Below, piece after piece: positions 17,283 through 27,769 of a DNA stretch of 64,000 bases. Below the pieces are notes generated by a model that was not told the DNA's origin, searched no databases, and was given only the letters and a program-made list of their open reading frames with translations. The stretch is from Pseudomonas aegrilactucae (GTDB taxonomy: Bacteria > Pseudomonadota > Gammaproteobacteria > Pseudomonadales > Pseudomonadaceae), in contig NZ_JAHTBI010000049.1 of NCBI RefSeq assembly GCF_019168305.1, forward strand, positions 1-64,000, given 5' to 3'. The translations under genes were made by a program, and so were the position numbers. The number at the start of each line of letters is the position of its first letter. Position 1 is the first letter of the stretch.

Positions 17283-18320
17283 TTAATGGTTATTGTTCGT
17301 ATTCTCGCGTTGGAGCGCCATCAGAAAGCGCGCCAATGCCACTTCGGCCAGCTCCATGCGCTGGCGCGGGCGTGGCCGGGGCAACAGTGCCAGTTCGCCC
17401 AGCACGAAGCGTTCGAGCAATGCCGGGTGAATGTAGCTGCGCCGGCACACTGCGGGCGTGTTGCCCAGGCGGCGGGCAACCTGCTTGACCATGTCGACGA
17501 TCTGCCGACGGGCTTCGGTTTCCGGCTGCCATTGCAGCTCGCGTAGCAGGTCCAGCGCCAGCGCGCTGCCGGCCCAGGTGCGGTAGTCCTTGGCGGTGAA
17601 GTCGGCACCGGTGAGTTGCTGCAGGTAGCCGTTGATATCTGCCGAGCCGATGGCATGGCACTGGCCTTCGGCGTCCTGCCACTGGAACAGGTGCTGGCCG
17701 GGCAGTTCCAGGCAGCGTTTGATGATGCGGGCCAGGCGCCTGTCCTTCAAGGTCACCTGATGCTCGATGCCGCTCTTGCCGCGAAAGCGAAAGCGGATCG
17801 CGCTGCCTTCGACCTGCACATGCCGGTTGCGCAGGGTGGTCAGCCCGTAGGAGCGATTGTCGCGGGCATACTGGCGGTTGCCTACGCGAATCAGCGTGGT
17901 GTCGAGCAGGCTGACCACCAGCGCCATGACTTTCTCGCGATCAAGGCCCGGGCGCGCCAGGTGTTCGTCAAGTTGCTTGCGCAGGCGGGGCAGGCGTTCG
18001 GCAAAGTCGAGCATACGTGCGTACTTGTGGCTGTCGCGTGATTCGCGCCAGTCGCGATGGTAGCGGTACTGCTTGCGCCCGCGCGCGTCCCGGCCGGTGG
18101 CCTGCAGATGGCCTTGCGGGTCGGCACAGATCCACACCTCGGTATAGGCCGGTGGAATCGCCAGCGCCTTGATGCGTGCCAGCGTAGTCGGGTCGGTGAC
18201 CTTGTGTCCGCTGGCGTCAAGATAGGCAAAGTGTTTGCGCAGGCGGCGTCGGTGAAACCCTGGCTGTGTGTCGTCCACGTAGTGCAGGCTGCTGGGCAGT
18301 GCTGGCAGGTCGTCGATCAT
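17283..18320 (-). CDS. DNA topoisomerase IB (poxvirus-type)
   Basis: About 345 residues. HRRRLRKHFAYLDASGHKV is the N-terminal family signature, followed by RVGNRQYARDNRSYGLTTLRN and the catalytic-domain strand FRFRGKSGIEH. DYRTWAGS and the nucleophile Tyr in RRSYIHPALLE lie near residues 255 and 305. It nicks one DNA strand through a 3'-phosphotyrosine and relaxes supercoils. The start is MIDDLPALP at 18320; a longer in-frame start at 18371 would overlap modC. Role in Pseudomonas unclear, since topoisomerase I is also expected. Confidence 0.85.
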   Translation of the reverse strand: MIDDLPALPSSLHYVDDTQPGFHRRRLRKHFAYLDASGHKVTDPTTLARIKALAIPPAYTEVWICADPQGHLQATGRDARGRKQYRYHRDWRESRDSHKYARMLDFAERLPRLRKQLDEHLARPGLDREKVMALVVSLLDTTLIRVGNRQYARDNRSYGLTTLRNRHVQVEGSAIRFRFRGKSGIEHQVTLKDRRLARIIKRCLELPGQHLFQWQDAEGQCHAIGSADINGYLQQLTGADFTAKDYRTWAGSALALDLLRELQWQPETEARRQIVDMVKQVARRLGNTPAVCRRSYIHPALLERFVLGELALLPRPRPRQRMELAEVALARFLMALQRENTNNNH

Positions 18321-18372
18321 GCTGGGCGCTTGCGAGTGGGCTCTGACGTTGGACCGCAGCGGCCCGCGCAAG

Positions 18373-19461
18373 TTAGCCCAGCAACGCCACGGATTTGATC
18401 TGCGCCCACAGCTGCTGCCCCGGGTGCAACTGCAACTGATCGCACGAATAACGCGTGACCCTGGCCAGCAAGGCGGTGCCGTCGGCGTCCAGGCTGACCA
18501 TCATCTGGGCCGGGTTGTCGCTGGTGCGCAGCCCGCACACCTGCACTGGCAAGCGATTGAGAATGCTCGTGCGGCTGTCCTCGACCAGGCTCAGGCTGAC
18601 GTCGCGTGCCTGGACCTTGACCCGCAGGCGCTCACCCGGCGCCACCGCCTCGTGGGTCAGGCGCAGTGTCAACGCGCTGCCGGGCAGGTGCAGGTCGAGC
18701 AACTGATAGGCGCTGTCGTAGTCGCCTACACGGCCTTCGATGACCACCCCGGCATCTTCCTGCAGGGCCAGCGGCAGGTCGAGTCGGGCCAGGGTCTGGC
18801 TGATCGGGCCGCTGGCCTGCACCGTGCCCTGTTCGAGCACCACCAGGTGGTCGGCCAGGCGCGCCACTTCCTCCTGTGCGTGGCTGACATAGATCAGCGG
18901 GATCTGCAGTTCGTCATGCAGGCGTTCGAGGTACGGCAGGATCTCGCGCTTGCGCGGCCCGTCGAGGGCGGCCAGCGGCTCGTCCATCAGCAGCACCCGC
19001 GGGCTGGTCAGCAACGCACGGGCAATGCCTACGCGCTGGCGCTCGCCACCGGACAATGTGTCGGGCCGGCGTTCGAGCAGGTGACGGATACCCAGCAGTT
19101 CGCACGCGTGCTCCAGGCCGACCTGGCGTTGCGCAGCGGGGATGCGCCGCCAGCCGAAGGTCAGGTTGGCCTGCACATTCAGGTGCGGGAACAGGCTGGC
19201 TTCCTGAAACACATAGCCGATCGGGCGCTGGTGCGGCGGCATGAAGTACTGGCGTGCGGAGTCTTGCCATACCTCGCCATTGACCTCGATGTAAGCCTTG
19301 TCGGCACGTTCCAGGCCTGCCAGGCAGCGCAGGCAGGTGGTCTTGCCCGAGCCTGAATGGCCGAACAGGGCGCTCACGCCCCGCCCGGGCAGTTGCAGGT
19401 CGACGTCCAGCCGGAAATCGCTGAAGGCCACCTGCAGGCGCGCCTGGATCCCTGTACTCAT
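18373..19461 (-). CDS. modC: Molybdate ABC transporter ATP-binding protein
   Basis: 362 residues. The ATPase part has Walker [10 protein letters not shown] (about 34-42), signature [15 protein letters not shown] and Walker [12 protein letters not shown]. The C-terminal ~70 residues form the molybdenum-binding TOBE/MOP domain ([10 protein letters not shown]... ), which separates ModC from other importers. It drives molybdate uptake with ModB and ModA and lies 3 bases after modB. Confidence 0.92.
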   Translation of the reverse strand: MSTGIQARLQVAFSDFRLDVDLQLPGRGVSALFGHSGSGKTTCLRCLAGLERADKAYIEVNGEVWQDSARQYFMPPHQRPIGYVFQEASLFPHLNVQANLTFGWRRIPAAQRQVGLEHACELLGIRHLLERRPDTLSGGERQRVGIARALLTSPRVLLMDEPLAALDGPRKREILPYLERLHDELQIPLIYVSHAQEEVARLADHLVVLEQGTVQASGPISQTLARLDLPLALQEDAGVVIEGRVGDYDSAYQLLDLHLPGSALTLRLTHEAVAPGERLRVKVQARDVSLSLVEDSRTSILNRLPVQVCGLRTSDNPAQMMVSLDADGTALLARVTRYSCDQLQLHPGQQLWAQIKSVALLG

Positions 19462-19464
19462 CGA

Positions 19465-20144
19465 TCAGCTCCAGCCCGGCTTGCCGCGCCGGCTGGCGTA
19501 CAGCGCCAGCAGCACGAGGAACGAGAACACCAGCATGGCGCCGGCCAGCCAGTGCGCCTGCAGGTATTCCATGGCTTCGACATGGTCGAAGATCTGTACC
19601 GACACCACGCGGGTCTTGTCGGGAATGTTGCCGCCAATCATCAACACCACACCGAACTCGCCGACGGTGTGGGCAAAACCCAGGATGCTGGCGGTGATGA
19701 AGCCGGGGCGTGCCAGTGGCAGCACCACGCTGAAAAAAGTGTCCCAGGGGCTGGCCCGCAAGGTGGCCGCGACTTCCAGCGGGCGCTCGCCGATGGCACT
19801 GAAGGCATTTTGCAGGGGCTGCACCACAAACGGCATGGAGTACACCACCGAGCCGATCACCAGGCCGCTGAAGCTGAACACCACGGTGCCCAGGCCCAGC
19901 GCCTGGGTAGCCTGGCCGATCCAGCCATGCGGGCCGAGGGCCAGCAGCAGATAGAAGCCGATGACCGTCGGTGGCAGCACCAGCGGCAGTGCCACGAGCG
20001 CGCCGATCGGCCCGCGCAGCCAGGAGCGCGTGCGCGCCAGCCACCAGGCGATCGGGGTGCCTATCAGCAGCAGGATCAACGTGGTCAGCGACGCCAGCTT
20101 GAACGTCAGCCAGATGGCGTCGAGGTCGCTGGCGTCCAGGGGCA

Positions 20145-20145
<1 letters not shown>
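19465..20145 (-). CDS. modB: Molybdate ABC transporter permease
   Basis: 226 residues with five or six membrane helices and the binding-protein-dependent EAA loop near [22 protein letters not shown] (about 145-165), which contacts Mod[21 protein letters not shown] is typical of ModB. Its ATG overlaps the modA stop (TGATG), so the two are coupled. Confidence 0.92.
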
Positions 20146-20981
<836 letters not shown>

Positions 20982-22055
20982 TCAGCGCGCCAGCAGCGCA
21001 AGGGTAGTTTGAGCCAGGTGCCGGGTCAGCTCGGCGGCCGGCAGCTCGCGGCCCAGGCGCAGGGCCTGGCCTGACCAGAGATTGCTGAAATCGCTGTTGC
21101 CCTGGGGTTCACTGATTGCGCGGATCGGCATCAAGGCTCCGCCCGCCAGGGGGAACGCCGGCGCCAGCGGGCTCATCGGCCCCAGCTCGCGCATGATCCG
21201 GGTGCTGATGCCGCGCGCCGGGCGCCCGGTAAACAGGTTGGTCAGGGCGGTTTCGCTGGCCTGGGCGCTGCGCAGTGCCTGGCGGTGCGCGGACGAGATC
21301 TTCGCCTCCGGGCAGAACAGGTAGGCGGTACCCAGTTGCACCGCCGAGGCACCCAGCGCGAAGGCGGCGGCAATGCCACGTGCATCGCCGATGCCGCCGG
21401 CCGCGATCACCGGCAGGCGGACCGCATCGGCGACCTGCGGTACCAGTGCCAGGGTGCCGATCTGGGTATTGAGGTCGTCGCTCAGGAACATGCCGCGATG
21501 GCCACCTGCCTCGTAGCCCATGGCGATGATCGCATCGCAGCCATGCTGCTCCAGCCATACGGCTTCGGCTACCGTGGTGGCGCTGGACAGTACCTTGGCA
21601 CCGCTGGCCTTGACCCGTGCCAGCAGGTCGGGGTGTGGCAGGCCGAAGTGAAAGCTGACCACGGCGGGCCTGAATGCTTCGATCAGCGCGCAACCGGCTT
21701 CGTCGAACGGCGCACGGTTGGACACCGGCGTGGCGGCGTCGACGTCTGCGCCGACTTGCTCGTAGTAGGGGCGCAATGCCTGCTTCCAGCGCGCGGCACG
21801 CTCGGCATCCGCGGCTGGCGGCTGGTGGCAGAAGAAATTCACGTTCAGCGGGCCACGGCTTGCCTGCTGGAAGGCTTCCAGCTCCAGGCGCAGTTGCTCG
21901 GCGTTGAGCATCGCGCCGGGCAGCGCACCCAGGCCACCTGCATTGCTCACGGCGATGGCCATGGCCGAACCGCTGGCACCCGCCATGGGCGCCTGCAGGA
22001 TCGGCACCTCGATGCCCAGCAGGTCAAGGATTCGGTGGTCCGGCCATTGGCTCAT
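20982..22055 (-). CDS. Nitronate monooxygenase (2-nitropropane dioxygenase family)
   Basis: 357 residues, an FMN-binding TIM barrel. QAPMAGASGSAMAIAVSNAGGLGALP at the start, EAGGHRG in the middle, and AAGGIGDARGIAAAFALGASAVQLGTAYL with the phosphate-binding Gly-Gly are family motifs; the His in GGHRG is the usual catalytic base. It oxidises toxic nitronates to carbonyls and nitrite. It is a single gene; its stop is close to the ModE box but it is read into, not with, modABC. Confidence 0.85.
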   Translation of the reverse strand: MSQWPDHRILDLLGIEVPILQAPMAGASGSAMAIAVSNAGGLGALPGAMLNAEQLRLELEAFQQASRGPLNVNFFCHQPPAADAERAARWKQALRPYYEQVGADVDAATPVSNRAPFDEAGCALIEAFRPAVVSFHFGLPHPDLLARVKASGAKVLSSATTVAEAVWLEQHGCDAIIAMGYEAGGHRGMFLSDDLNTQIGTLALVPQVADAVRLPVIAAGGIGDARGIAAAFALGASAVQLGTAYLFCPEAKISSAHRQALRSAQASETALTNLFTGRPARGISTRIMRELGPMSPLAPAFPLAGGALMPIRAISEPQGNSDFSNLWSGQALRLGRELPAAELTRHLAQTTLALLAR

Positions 22056-22084
22056 CGGGGTGCTCCTGTGCGGTGTGCGTGGGG

Positions 22085-22255
22085 TTACAGCGCCTTGCTG
22101 ACCTTGATGTCGGTGATCTTGTCGAGATCATCGCCGTGCAGCTTGCGCAGGGCGTCGTTGACCTGTTCAGGGGTATCGCTGCTCAGTTGCGCGAAGTCGA
22201 AACGACGCTCGCCGTCGAGTTTGTACTTGATGACGTACTTGGTGGTCTGGCTCAT
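22085..22255 (-). CDS. Small conserved-looking hypothetical protein
   Basis: 56 residues (MSQTTKYVIKYKLDGERRFDFAQ..., ending KITDIKVSKAL). The alternation of charged and hydrophobic residues predicts a small alpha/beta fold. It begins 3 bases after the DUF1883 stop, so it is in an operon with it. No family is recognised; the GC-rich third positions support a real gene. Confidence 0.65.
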   Translation of the reverse strand: MSQTTKYVIKYKLDGERRFDFAQLSSDTPEQVNDALRKLHGDDLDKITDIKVSKAL

Positions 22256-22258
22256 GGC

Positions 22259-22561
22259 TTATCTCAGTTTCGACGACGAGCGGCGGATGATCTTGACGGT
22301 ATGGGTGAAGGTCGGCTTGGTCACGGCTGACAGTGCGCGCGGGCCCACGGTATCGATAGTGATGTTCCAGAATCCGTCGCTGGGCACGGTGATCTTCGCC
22401 GGGAAGTCGACAAAGGCGCCGCCGTGGTACGTGTGCCGGCCGCCGTTCTTGAAGCTGCGGAAGTTGGCATCGTTCATCAGCCGGATATTGCAGCGCTGGG
22501 AGCAGTGGATGACGACAATATCGTCTTCATTGAGGTGCTCGCGCTGGTGTACGAATTTCAT
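22259..22561 (-). CDS. DUF1883 family protein
   Basis: 100 residues, DUF1883: MKFVHQREHLNEDDIVVIHCSQRCNIRLM and GGAFVDFPAKITVPSDGFWNITID. The family is a small beta-sandwich of unknown function, in other bacteria sometimes fused to TIR or toxin-like domains. A GGAGAG-like site precedes the ATG at 22561. Confidence 0.75.
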   Translation of the reverse strand: MKFVHQREHLNEDDIVVIHCSQRCNIRLMNDANFRSFKNGGRHTYHGGAFVDFPAKITVPSDGFWNITIDTVGPRALSAVTKPTFTHTVKIIRRSSSKLR

Positions 22562-22713
22562 GTCGCTCTCCGCAAGGGATCTTTTGGCAAATCAAAACGA
22601 TAGCACGATGTCGGTTACACTGTCGGCCTTAGTGCCTGGCCAAGGATAAAACTGCCAATCAAGGGAGCAAAACGGCCCTGGCACGGTCAGATGATCTTTA
22701 TGGAGGGGTAGCG

Positions 22714-23067
22714 ATGAAATGGGTTGTACCAGCGCTGGCAGTTGCGCTGACCGGTTGTGCCAATGTCGCCGACATCGAACAGAGCCCGGAGACCATGAGC
22801 GTGATCTCGGGCAAGTCGCCGCGCGAGTTTGCCAGCTGCGTTCAGGAGCGCCTGGCCGACAGCCGCGGGCCGCTGACCATCGAGGAGCAGGGCAACGGGC
22901 TGCGCGTGATCGTGCCGCAGAAACTGTCCGACAAGTCGCCCGCGGCGGTGCTGGAGATCAGCCAGCGCTCCAGCGGCAGTGCCATCAAGGTGCATGAGCG
23001 GTTGAGCAATTTTCCGTTGCGCCCAGGCGATGTGAAGGGCGCTGCTACCTGGTGTATTTCCAAGTAG
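22714..23067 (+). CDS. Small lipoprotein
   Basis: 117 residues, signal peptide with lipobox LTGC (Cys 15), mature protein of about 100 residues with no recognised domain. GGAGGGG precedes the ATG. Single gene divergent from the DUF1883 pair. Confidence 0.65.
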   Translation: MKWVVPALAVALTGCANVADIEQSPETMSVISGKSPREFASCVQERLADSRGPLTIEEQGNGLRVIVPQKLSDKSPAAVLEISQRSSGSAIKVHERLSNFPLRPGDVKGAATWCISK

Positions 23068-23210
23068 TGGTCTGACGCTGCGTAACGATTCAGGGAGTTT
23101 TCCTACATTTTTCACCGTCGAGCCCGCGTTGTCGTGCTGGACGAATAGGCCTACTATTCGTGGGCTTATGCGTTATAAGCCTAAGCTTATAGCTGGAAAA
23201 ATGGAGCCCC

Positions 23211-23855
23211 GTGATGATCCCACTGGATCGAGTCCTGCTGAGCAGCCTGCTGGTTTTCGTCGCGCAGCTCGCTACGGCCGCCGATGGCCAGAAAATCTTC
23301 ACCCAGGGTGGGCAAAATCCTGCCGCCCTGGCGTGCATGGGTTGCCATGGCCCGGACGGGCTGGGGCTGGCGGCTGCCGGCTTCCCGCGCCTGGCCGGCC
23401 TGCCCGCGGCCTACCTGAGCAAACAGCTCGCAGACTTTCGTGACGGCAGCCGCAGGCAGCCGATCATGCAGCCGCTGGCCCAGGCCCTGAGCGACGCCGA
23501 GATCAGTGCGATCAGCGCGACCCTTGCCGCCATGCCGGTTGCAGCTACCCCCGATGCCCGTCGCCAGCAGATGGCAACCGACCCTGTGCAGTCCCTGGCG
23601 CTTTACGGTGACTGGAGCCGTGGCATCCCAGGCTGCGTACAGTGTCATGGGCCGGGCGGTGTCGGCGTCGGTGAACATTTCCCGCCGCTGGCTCACCAGC
23701 CGGCCGGGTACCTGGCCGGCCAACTCAACGCCTGGCGTGACGGCAGCCGTCGCAACGACCCCAATCAGCTGATGGTGGGCATCGCCAAGGCCTTGAGTGA
23801 GGATGAGGTCAATGGCGTGGCCGAGTACTTCTCCAGGCAGGAGGTGGCCCAATGA
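23211..23855 (+). CDS. Di-haem cytochrome c (c4/TsdB-like)
   Basis: 214 residues with a signal peptide (about 1-24) and two haem c sites: CMGCH (about 43) and CVQCH (about 142). Each is in a class I cytochrome fold of about 95 residues, so it is a c4-type tandem. Its stop overlaps the start of a TsdA-like enzyme by 4 bases; in Pseudomonas stutzeri such a partner (TsdB) takes electrons from the thiosulfate dehydrogenase. That role is inferred here from order and family. Confidence 0.75.
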   Translation: MMIPLDRVLLSSLLVFVAQLATAADGQKIFTQGGQNPAALACMGCHGPDGLGLAAAGFPRLAGLPAAYLSKQLADFRDGSRRQPIMQPLAQALSDAEISAISATLAAMPVAATPDARRQQMATDPVQSLALYGDWSRGIPGCVQCHGPGGVGVGEHFPPLAHQPAGYLAGQLNAWRDGSRRNDPNQLMVGIAKALSEDEVNGVAEYFSRQEVAQ

Positions 23856-24766
23856 TCCGCCTGTTGTCTATCGCCATGGCCATGAGCGTTGGCTATGCCC
23901 CGGCGGCGCCTGTCGCGATGGAAGATCAGTCTCAGCTCAAGGTTGCGCCCCAGGGTACGCCCGCACGTTTCAGGCCCCCGGCCGAGCGCGAGCTGCCAGA
24001 CAATGCTTACGGAAAAATGGTGCGCGAAGGCTATGCGCTGTTCGTCGACACCCGGCGTCTGGCGCCTGACTATGTGGGTAACGGCCTCAATTGCAGCAAC
24101 TGCCACCTGGATCAGGGCCGCCTGGCGCACTCGGCGCCGCTGTGGGCGGCTTACCCGATGTACCCGGCCTATCGAAGGAAGAACAACAAGGTCAACACCT
24201 TTGCCGAGCGTATCCAGGGCTGTTTCCAGTTCAGCATGAACGGCACGCCACCGGCCGCCGACAGCCCTGAGATGACGGCCTTGTCGGTGTATGCCTACTG
24301 GTTGGCGAGCAAGGCACCACTGGGCGTAGAGAGCCCCGGACGTGGCTACCCGGAGGTTGACCGGCCTGCGCAAGGGTACGACCTCAAGCGTGGCGCGCAG
24401 CTCTACCAGCAGCAGTGTGCGATCTGCCATGGTGACAATGGCCAGGGTCAGAAGGTAGCCCAGGACTACGTGATGCCGCCTCTGTGGGGCAAGGATTCGT
24501 ACAACTGGGGCGCCGGGATGCACCGGATCAACACGGCAGCCTCGTTCATCAAGCACAATATGCCACTGGGCAAGCCTGGCAGCCTGAGCGACCAGCAAGC
24601 CTGGGACGTGGCCGCCTACGTCAATGCCCATGAACGGCCTCAAGACCCGCGCCTGGTGGACGGGTCGGTGGAAAAGACCCGGCTCAGGTTCCACGCCGAC
24701 GATGGCGTGAACCTGTACGGGCAGACGATTGACGGGGTGCTGATCGGGCAGGGCACTGCGCCCTGA
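23852..24766 (+). CDS. Di-haem cytochrome, thiosulfate dehydrogenase TsdA-like
   Basis: 304 residues, periplasmic after signal cleavage. Haem sites are CSNCH (about 81-85) and CAICH (about 190-194). Between them RIQGCFQFSMNG (about 118-129) matches the TsdA segment whose Cys is the unusual distal ligand of the active-site haem. TsdA oxidises two thiosulfates to tetrathionate, or the reverse. The Cys and the coupling to a c4-like cytochrome make this assignment better than a generic cytochrome c. Confidence 0.75.
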   Translation: MIRLLSIAMAMSVGYAPAAPVAMEDQSQLKVAPQGTPARFRPPAERELPDNAYGKMVREGYALFVDTRRLAPDYVGNGLNCSNCHLDQGRLAHSAPLWAAYPMYPAYRRKNNKVNTFAERIQGCFQFSMNGTPPAADSPEMTALSVYAYWLASKAPLGVESPGRGYPEVDRPAQGYDLKRGAQLYQQQCAICHGDNGQGQKVAQDYVMPPLWGKDSYNWGAGMHRINTAASFIKHNMPLGKPGSLSDQQAWDVAAYVNAHERPQDPRLVDGSVEKTRLRFHADDGVNLYGQTIDGVLIGQGTAP

Positions 24767-24948
24767 GGTGAGCGCCGTTCGGCAGAGGGAGGGGCCTGCA
24801 ATGGCATTATTTGCAGGTTGCGGGAACTAACTACACTGAGTTTTCTCTATCATCCAATCGGCCAAGCTCGGGCGGGGCATTGTAAGGTGACCGCCGCCTG
24901 ATTAGACTGCGCCGAATTCGTACAGCACAGCCCTTGTTAAGGACGTTT

Positions 24949-25788
24949 ATGATCAAGAAATGCTTGTTCCCGGCAGCCGGTTACGGCACCCGCTTCCTGC
25001 CAGCAACCAAAGCCATGCCCAAGGAAATGCTGCCAGTGGTGAACAAGCCACTGATCCAGTACGGCGTTGAAGAAGCGCTGGACGCTGGGTTGAACGAAAT
25101 CTCCATCGTCACCGGTCGCGGCAAGCGCGCACTGGAAGACCATTTTGACATCAGCTACGAGCTGGAAAACCAGATCAAGGGCACCGACAAGGAAAAGTAC
25201 CTGGTCGGTATCCGCAAGCTGCTCGACGAGTGCTCGTTCTCCTACACCCGTCAGACCGAAATGAAAGGCCTGGGCCACGCGATCCTGACCGGCCGCCCAT
25301 TGATCGGCGATGAGCCGTTTGCCGTGGTGCTGGCGGATGACCTGTGCGTCAACCTCGAAGGCGATGGCGTGCTCAAGCAGATGGTAAAGCTGTACAAGCA
25401 GTACCGCTGCACCATCGTGGCGATCATGGAAGTGGATCCACAGGAAACCAGCAAGTACGGTGTGATCGCCGGTGACCTGATTGGCGATGACCTGTACCGT
25501 GTGCGTAACATGGTCGAGAAGCCAAAGCCTGAAGATGCTCCGTCGAACCTGGCGATCATCGGCCGCTACATCATGACCCCGGACATCTTCAAGCTGATCG
25601 AAGAGACCGAGCCGGGCAAGGGCGGTGAGATCCAGATCACCGACGCACTGATGAAGCAGGCCCAGGATGGCTGCGTGATTGCCTACAAGTTCAAGGGCAA
25701 GCGTTTCGACTGCGGCGGCGCCGAGGGTTACATCGACGCGACCAACTTCTGCTTCGAGAACTTCTACAAGACTGGCAAGGCTTACTGA
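24949..25788 (+). CDS. galU: UTP–glucose-1-phosphate uridylyltransferase
   Basis: 279 residues. The nucleotide-binding start FPAAGYGTRFLPATKAMPKEMLPV is diagnostic, with VLADDLCV around the metal-binding Asp and GGEIQITDAL toward the end. It makes UDP-glucose from UTP and glucose 1-phosphate for exopolysaccharide and lipopolysaccharide. Start 24949 is favoured by TTAAGGACG upstream; 24934 is an in-frame extension. The codon usage is that of a well expressed gene. A strong terminator follows, with a group II intron behind it. Confidence 0.93.
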   Translation: MIKKCLFPAAGYGTRFLPATKAMPKEMLPVVNKPLIQYGVEEALDAGLNEISIVTGRGKRALEDHFDISYELENQIKGTDKEKYLVGIRKLLDECSFSYTRQTEMKGLGHAILTGRPLIGDEPFAVVLADDLCVNLEGDGVLKQMVKLYKQYRCTIVAIMEVDPQETSKYGVIAGDLIGDDLYRVRNMVEKPKPEDAPSNLAIIGRYIMTPDIFKLIEETEPGKGGEIQITDALMKQAQDGCVIAYKFKGKRFDCGGAEGYIDATNFCFENFYKTGKAY

Positions 25789-25811
25789 GTTCGCTCAGCC
25801 TGTCGCGTCAC

Positions 25812-25838
25812 AAAGCCACCTTCGGGTGGCTTTTTTGT
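25812..25838 (+). terminator. Intrinsic terminator of galU
   Basis: AAGCCACC-TTCG-GGTGGCTT stem-loop followed by six T (25831-25836). A group IIC intron begins at 25840, immediately after the T-run. Confidence 0.9.
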
Positions 25839-25839
25839 T

Positions 25840-26159
25840 GTGCGCCAGGCATGGCGCGTTGCGCGTTAGCGCAACCCGTTTGGCTGTGGTGGCTGAATGG
25901 GTGACTTGGAGGTGAAAGCCCTCTACACACCCGGCAAGGGGAAGTGTTAGCCAGAGGCAAGGGTGTCGCAGGCGACTGCGAATCTGAAGGAAGCCCGAGG
26001 CAAAATGCTGGCCTGACGAACAGGAAGCGGATTAGGCGGCGCAGCGGGGTGAGGCGGGAACAATCGCTAAAGCCCGATACTTGCACGGAACGCTGTGACG
26101 TAAACCGTACGCACGGTGGTGTGAGAGGACGGCGGGTGTGAACCCGCCTCCTACTCGAT
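25840..26159 (+). ncRNA. ORF-less group IIC intron
   Basis: The element begins GTGCGCCAGGCATGG and ends CCTACTCGAT, the class C boundaries. Domain I landmarks seen are GCAAGGGTGTC and GAATCTGAAGGAAGC. Domain V is AACGCTGTGACG...GCACGGTGG (about 26093-26122): its two arms pair with a 5-nt loop and the CGC triad usual in class C. GTGTGAGAGGAC leads to domain VI, GGCGGGT-GTGA-ACCCGCC, and the 3' end with the branch region. At 320 nt there is no intron-encoded reverse transcriptase. Insertion just past a terminator T-run is class C behaviour. Splicing would need a maturase from elsewhere, if it splices at all. Confidence 0.85.
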
Positions 26160-26207
26160 TATGGCCGTGCCCGGCGTTATGCTGGCGGCCTGCCAAGGAG
26201 ACTGATA

Positions 26208-27563
26208 ATGGCCTACGATTTTGATCTGTTCGTGATTGGCGCCGGTTCCGGCGGTGTGCGCGCTGCGCGCTTCGCTGCCGGCTTCGGGGCAAACGTGGCG
26301 GTGGTCGAAAGCCGCTACCTGGGCGGTACCTGCGTCAATGTCGGTTGCGTACCGAAAAAGCTGCTGGTGTACGGCGCGCATTTTGCCGATGACTTCGAGC
26401 AGGCGGCAGGCTACGGCTGGTCGCTGGAAGACGCGCAGTTCGACTGGGGGCAACTGATCGCCAACAAGAACCGCGAGATCGAGCGGCTCAACGGCATCTA
26501 CCGCAACCTGCTGGTCAACAGTGGCGTGACCCTGCTCGAAGGCCACGGTCGCCTCACCGGGCCTCATGAGGTGGAGGTCGACGGCACGCGCTACAGCGCC
26601 AGGAACATCCTCATCGCCACTGGTGGCTGGCCGCAGATCCCGGAGATCCCCGGGCGCGAGCTGGCGATCAGTTCCAACGAGGCGTTCTACCTCAAGACAT
26701 TGCCCAAGCGGGTACTGGTGGTGGGCGGCGGCTACATCGCGGTGGAGTTTGCCGGGATCTTCCAGGGTCTGGGGGCTGCGACCACCTTGCTCTACCGTGG
26801 CGACCTGTTCCTGCGTGGCTTTGATGGTGCAGTGCGTACGCACCTGAAGGAAGAGCTGGAAAAACGCGGCCTGGACCTGCAGTTCAACAGTGATATCCAG
26901 CGCATCGACCAGCAGGCCGATGGCAGCCTTAAGGCCACCCTCAAGGATGGACGCGAGCTGGTTGCAGATTGTGTGTTCTACGCCACCGGGCGTCGGCCGA
27001 TGCTCGACAACCTGGGGCTGGAAAACACCGAGGTGCAGTTGGACACGCGCGGCTTTGTGCAGGTCAACGACCAGTACCAGACCGACGAGCCGTCGATCCT
27101 GGCCATTGGTGACGTGATTGGCCGGGTGCAGCTTACGCCGGTGGCACTGGCCGAAGGCATGGCCGTGGCCCGTCGGCTGTTCAAGCCGGAGCAGTACCGC
27201 CCGGTGGACTACCAGAACATCCCGACCGCTGTGTTCAGCCAGCCGCCGATCGGCACTGTGGGGTTGACCGAAGAGCAGGCCCTGGAGGCGGGGCACAAGG
27301 TGCAGGTCTTCGAAAGCCGTTTCCGGCCGATGAAGCTGACCCTGACCGAGGTGCAGGAAAAGACCCTGATGAAGCTGGTGGTCGATGCCGACACCGACCG
27401 CGTGCTGGGTTGCCACATGGTCGGCCCGGATGCGGGCGAGATCATCCAGGGCCTGGGCATCGCGCTCAAGGCCGGGGCCACCAAGCAGCAGTTCGACGAG
27501 ACCATTGGCGTGCACCCGACAGCGGCCGAAGAGTTCGTGACCCTGCGTACGCCTACGCGCTAA
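26208..27563 (+). CDS. gor: Glutathione reductase
   Basis: 451 residues. FAD motif [15 protein letters not shown], redox-active disulfide [18 protein letters not shown]-binding [11 protein letters not shown], second FAD segment ILAIGDVIG and the C-terminal catalytic His in [12 protein letters not shown] are all present. It reduces oxidised glutathione with NADPH. CAAGGAGA precedes the ATG. It lies beside ahpC and ahpF, consistent with oxidant defence, but as a separate transcription unit ending at a REP-like palindrome. Confidence 0.93.
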   Translation: MAYDFDLFVIGAGSGGVRAARFAAGFGANVAVVESRYLGGTCVNVGCVPKKLLVYGAHFADDFEQAAGYGWSLEDAQFDWGQLIANKNREIERLNGIYRNLLVNSGVTLLEGHGRLTGPHEVEVDGTRYSARNILIATGGWPQIPEIPGRELAISSNEAFYLKTLPKRVLVVGGGYIAVEFAGIFQGLGAATTLLYRGDLFLRGFDGAVRTHLKEELEKRGLDLQFNSDIQRIDQQADGSLKATLKDGRELVADCVFYATGRRPMLDNLGLENTEVQLDTRGFVQVNDQYQTDEPSILAIGDVIGRVQLTPVALAEGMAVARRLFKPEQYRPVDYQNIPTAVFSQPPIGTVGLTEEQALEAGHKVQVFESRFRPMKLTLTEVQEKTLMKLVVDADTDRVLGCHMVGPDAGEIIQGLGIALKAGATKQQFDETIGVHPTAAEEFVTLRTPTR

Positions 27564-27574
27564 GCGGTGTACCC

Positions 27575-27627
27575 ATCGCGGGTCAAGCCCGTTCCCACCG
27601 TGTGTGGGGGCGGGCTTGACCCGCGAT
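27575..27627. repeat. Long palindrome behind gor (REP-like/terminator)
   Basis: ATCGCGGGTCAAGCCCG (27575-27591) and its exact complement (27611-27627) flank 19 bases. Palindromes with this GCGGGTCAAGCCCG core occur as dispersed extragenic repeats in pseudomonads; here it would cap the gor transcript. Confidence 0.7.
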
Positions 27628-27769
27628 TGCATCAACATAAATCTTCTATCGATACTTGGCTTTATAGCCAAAACCAATCATCAGCATCAGCTTTGCCAAT
27701 GAGCGCTATCGGCGATGAATGGTTAGGATTCTCCCATCAAGTTTTTCAACCCCTGAAGGAGAGTCACAG

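Noticed and set aside
27628..27769. OxyR site before ahpC
   Set aside because: CTAT and ATAG pairs exist but the spacing does not match the tetranucleotide pattern of known OxyR sites, so I did not list it as a feature.
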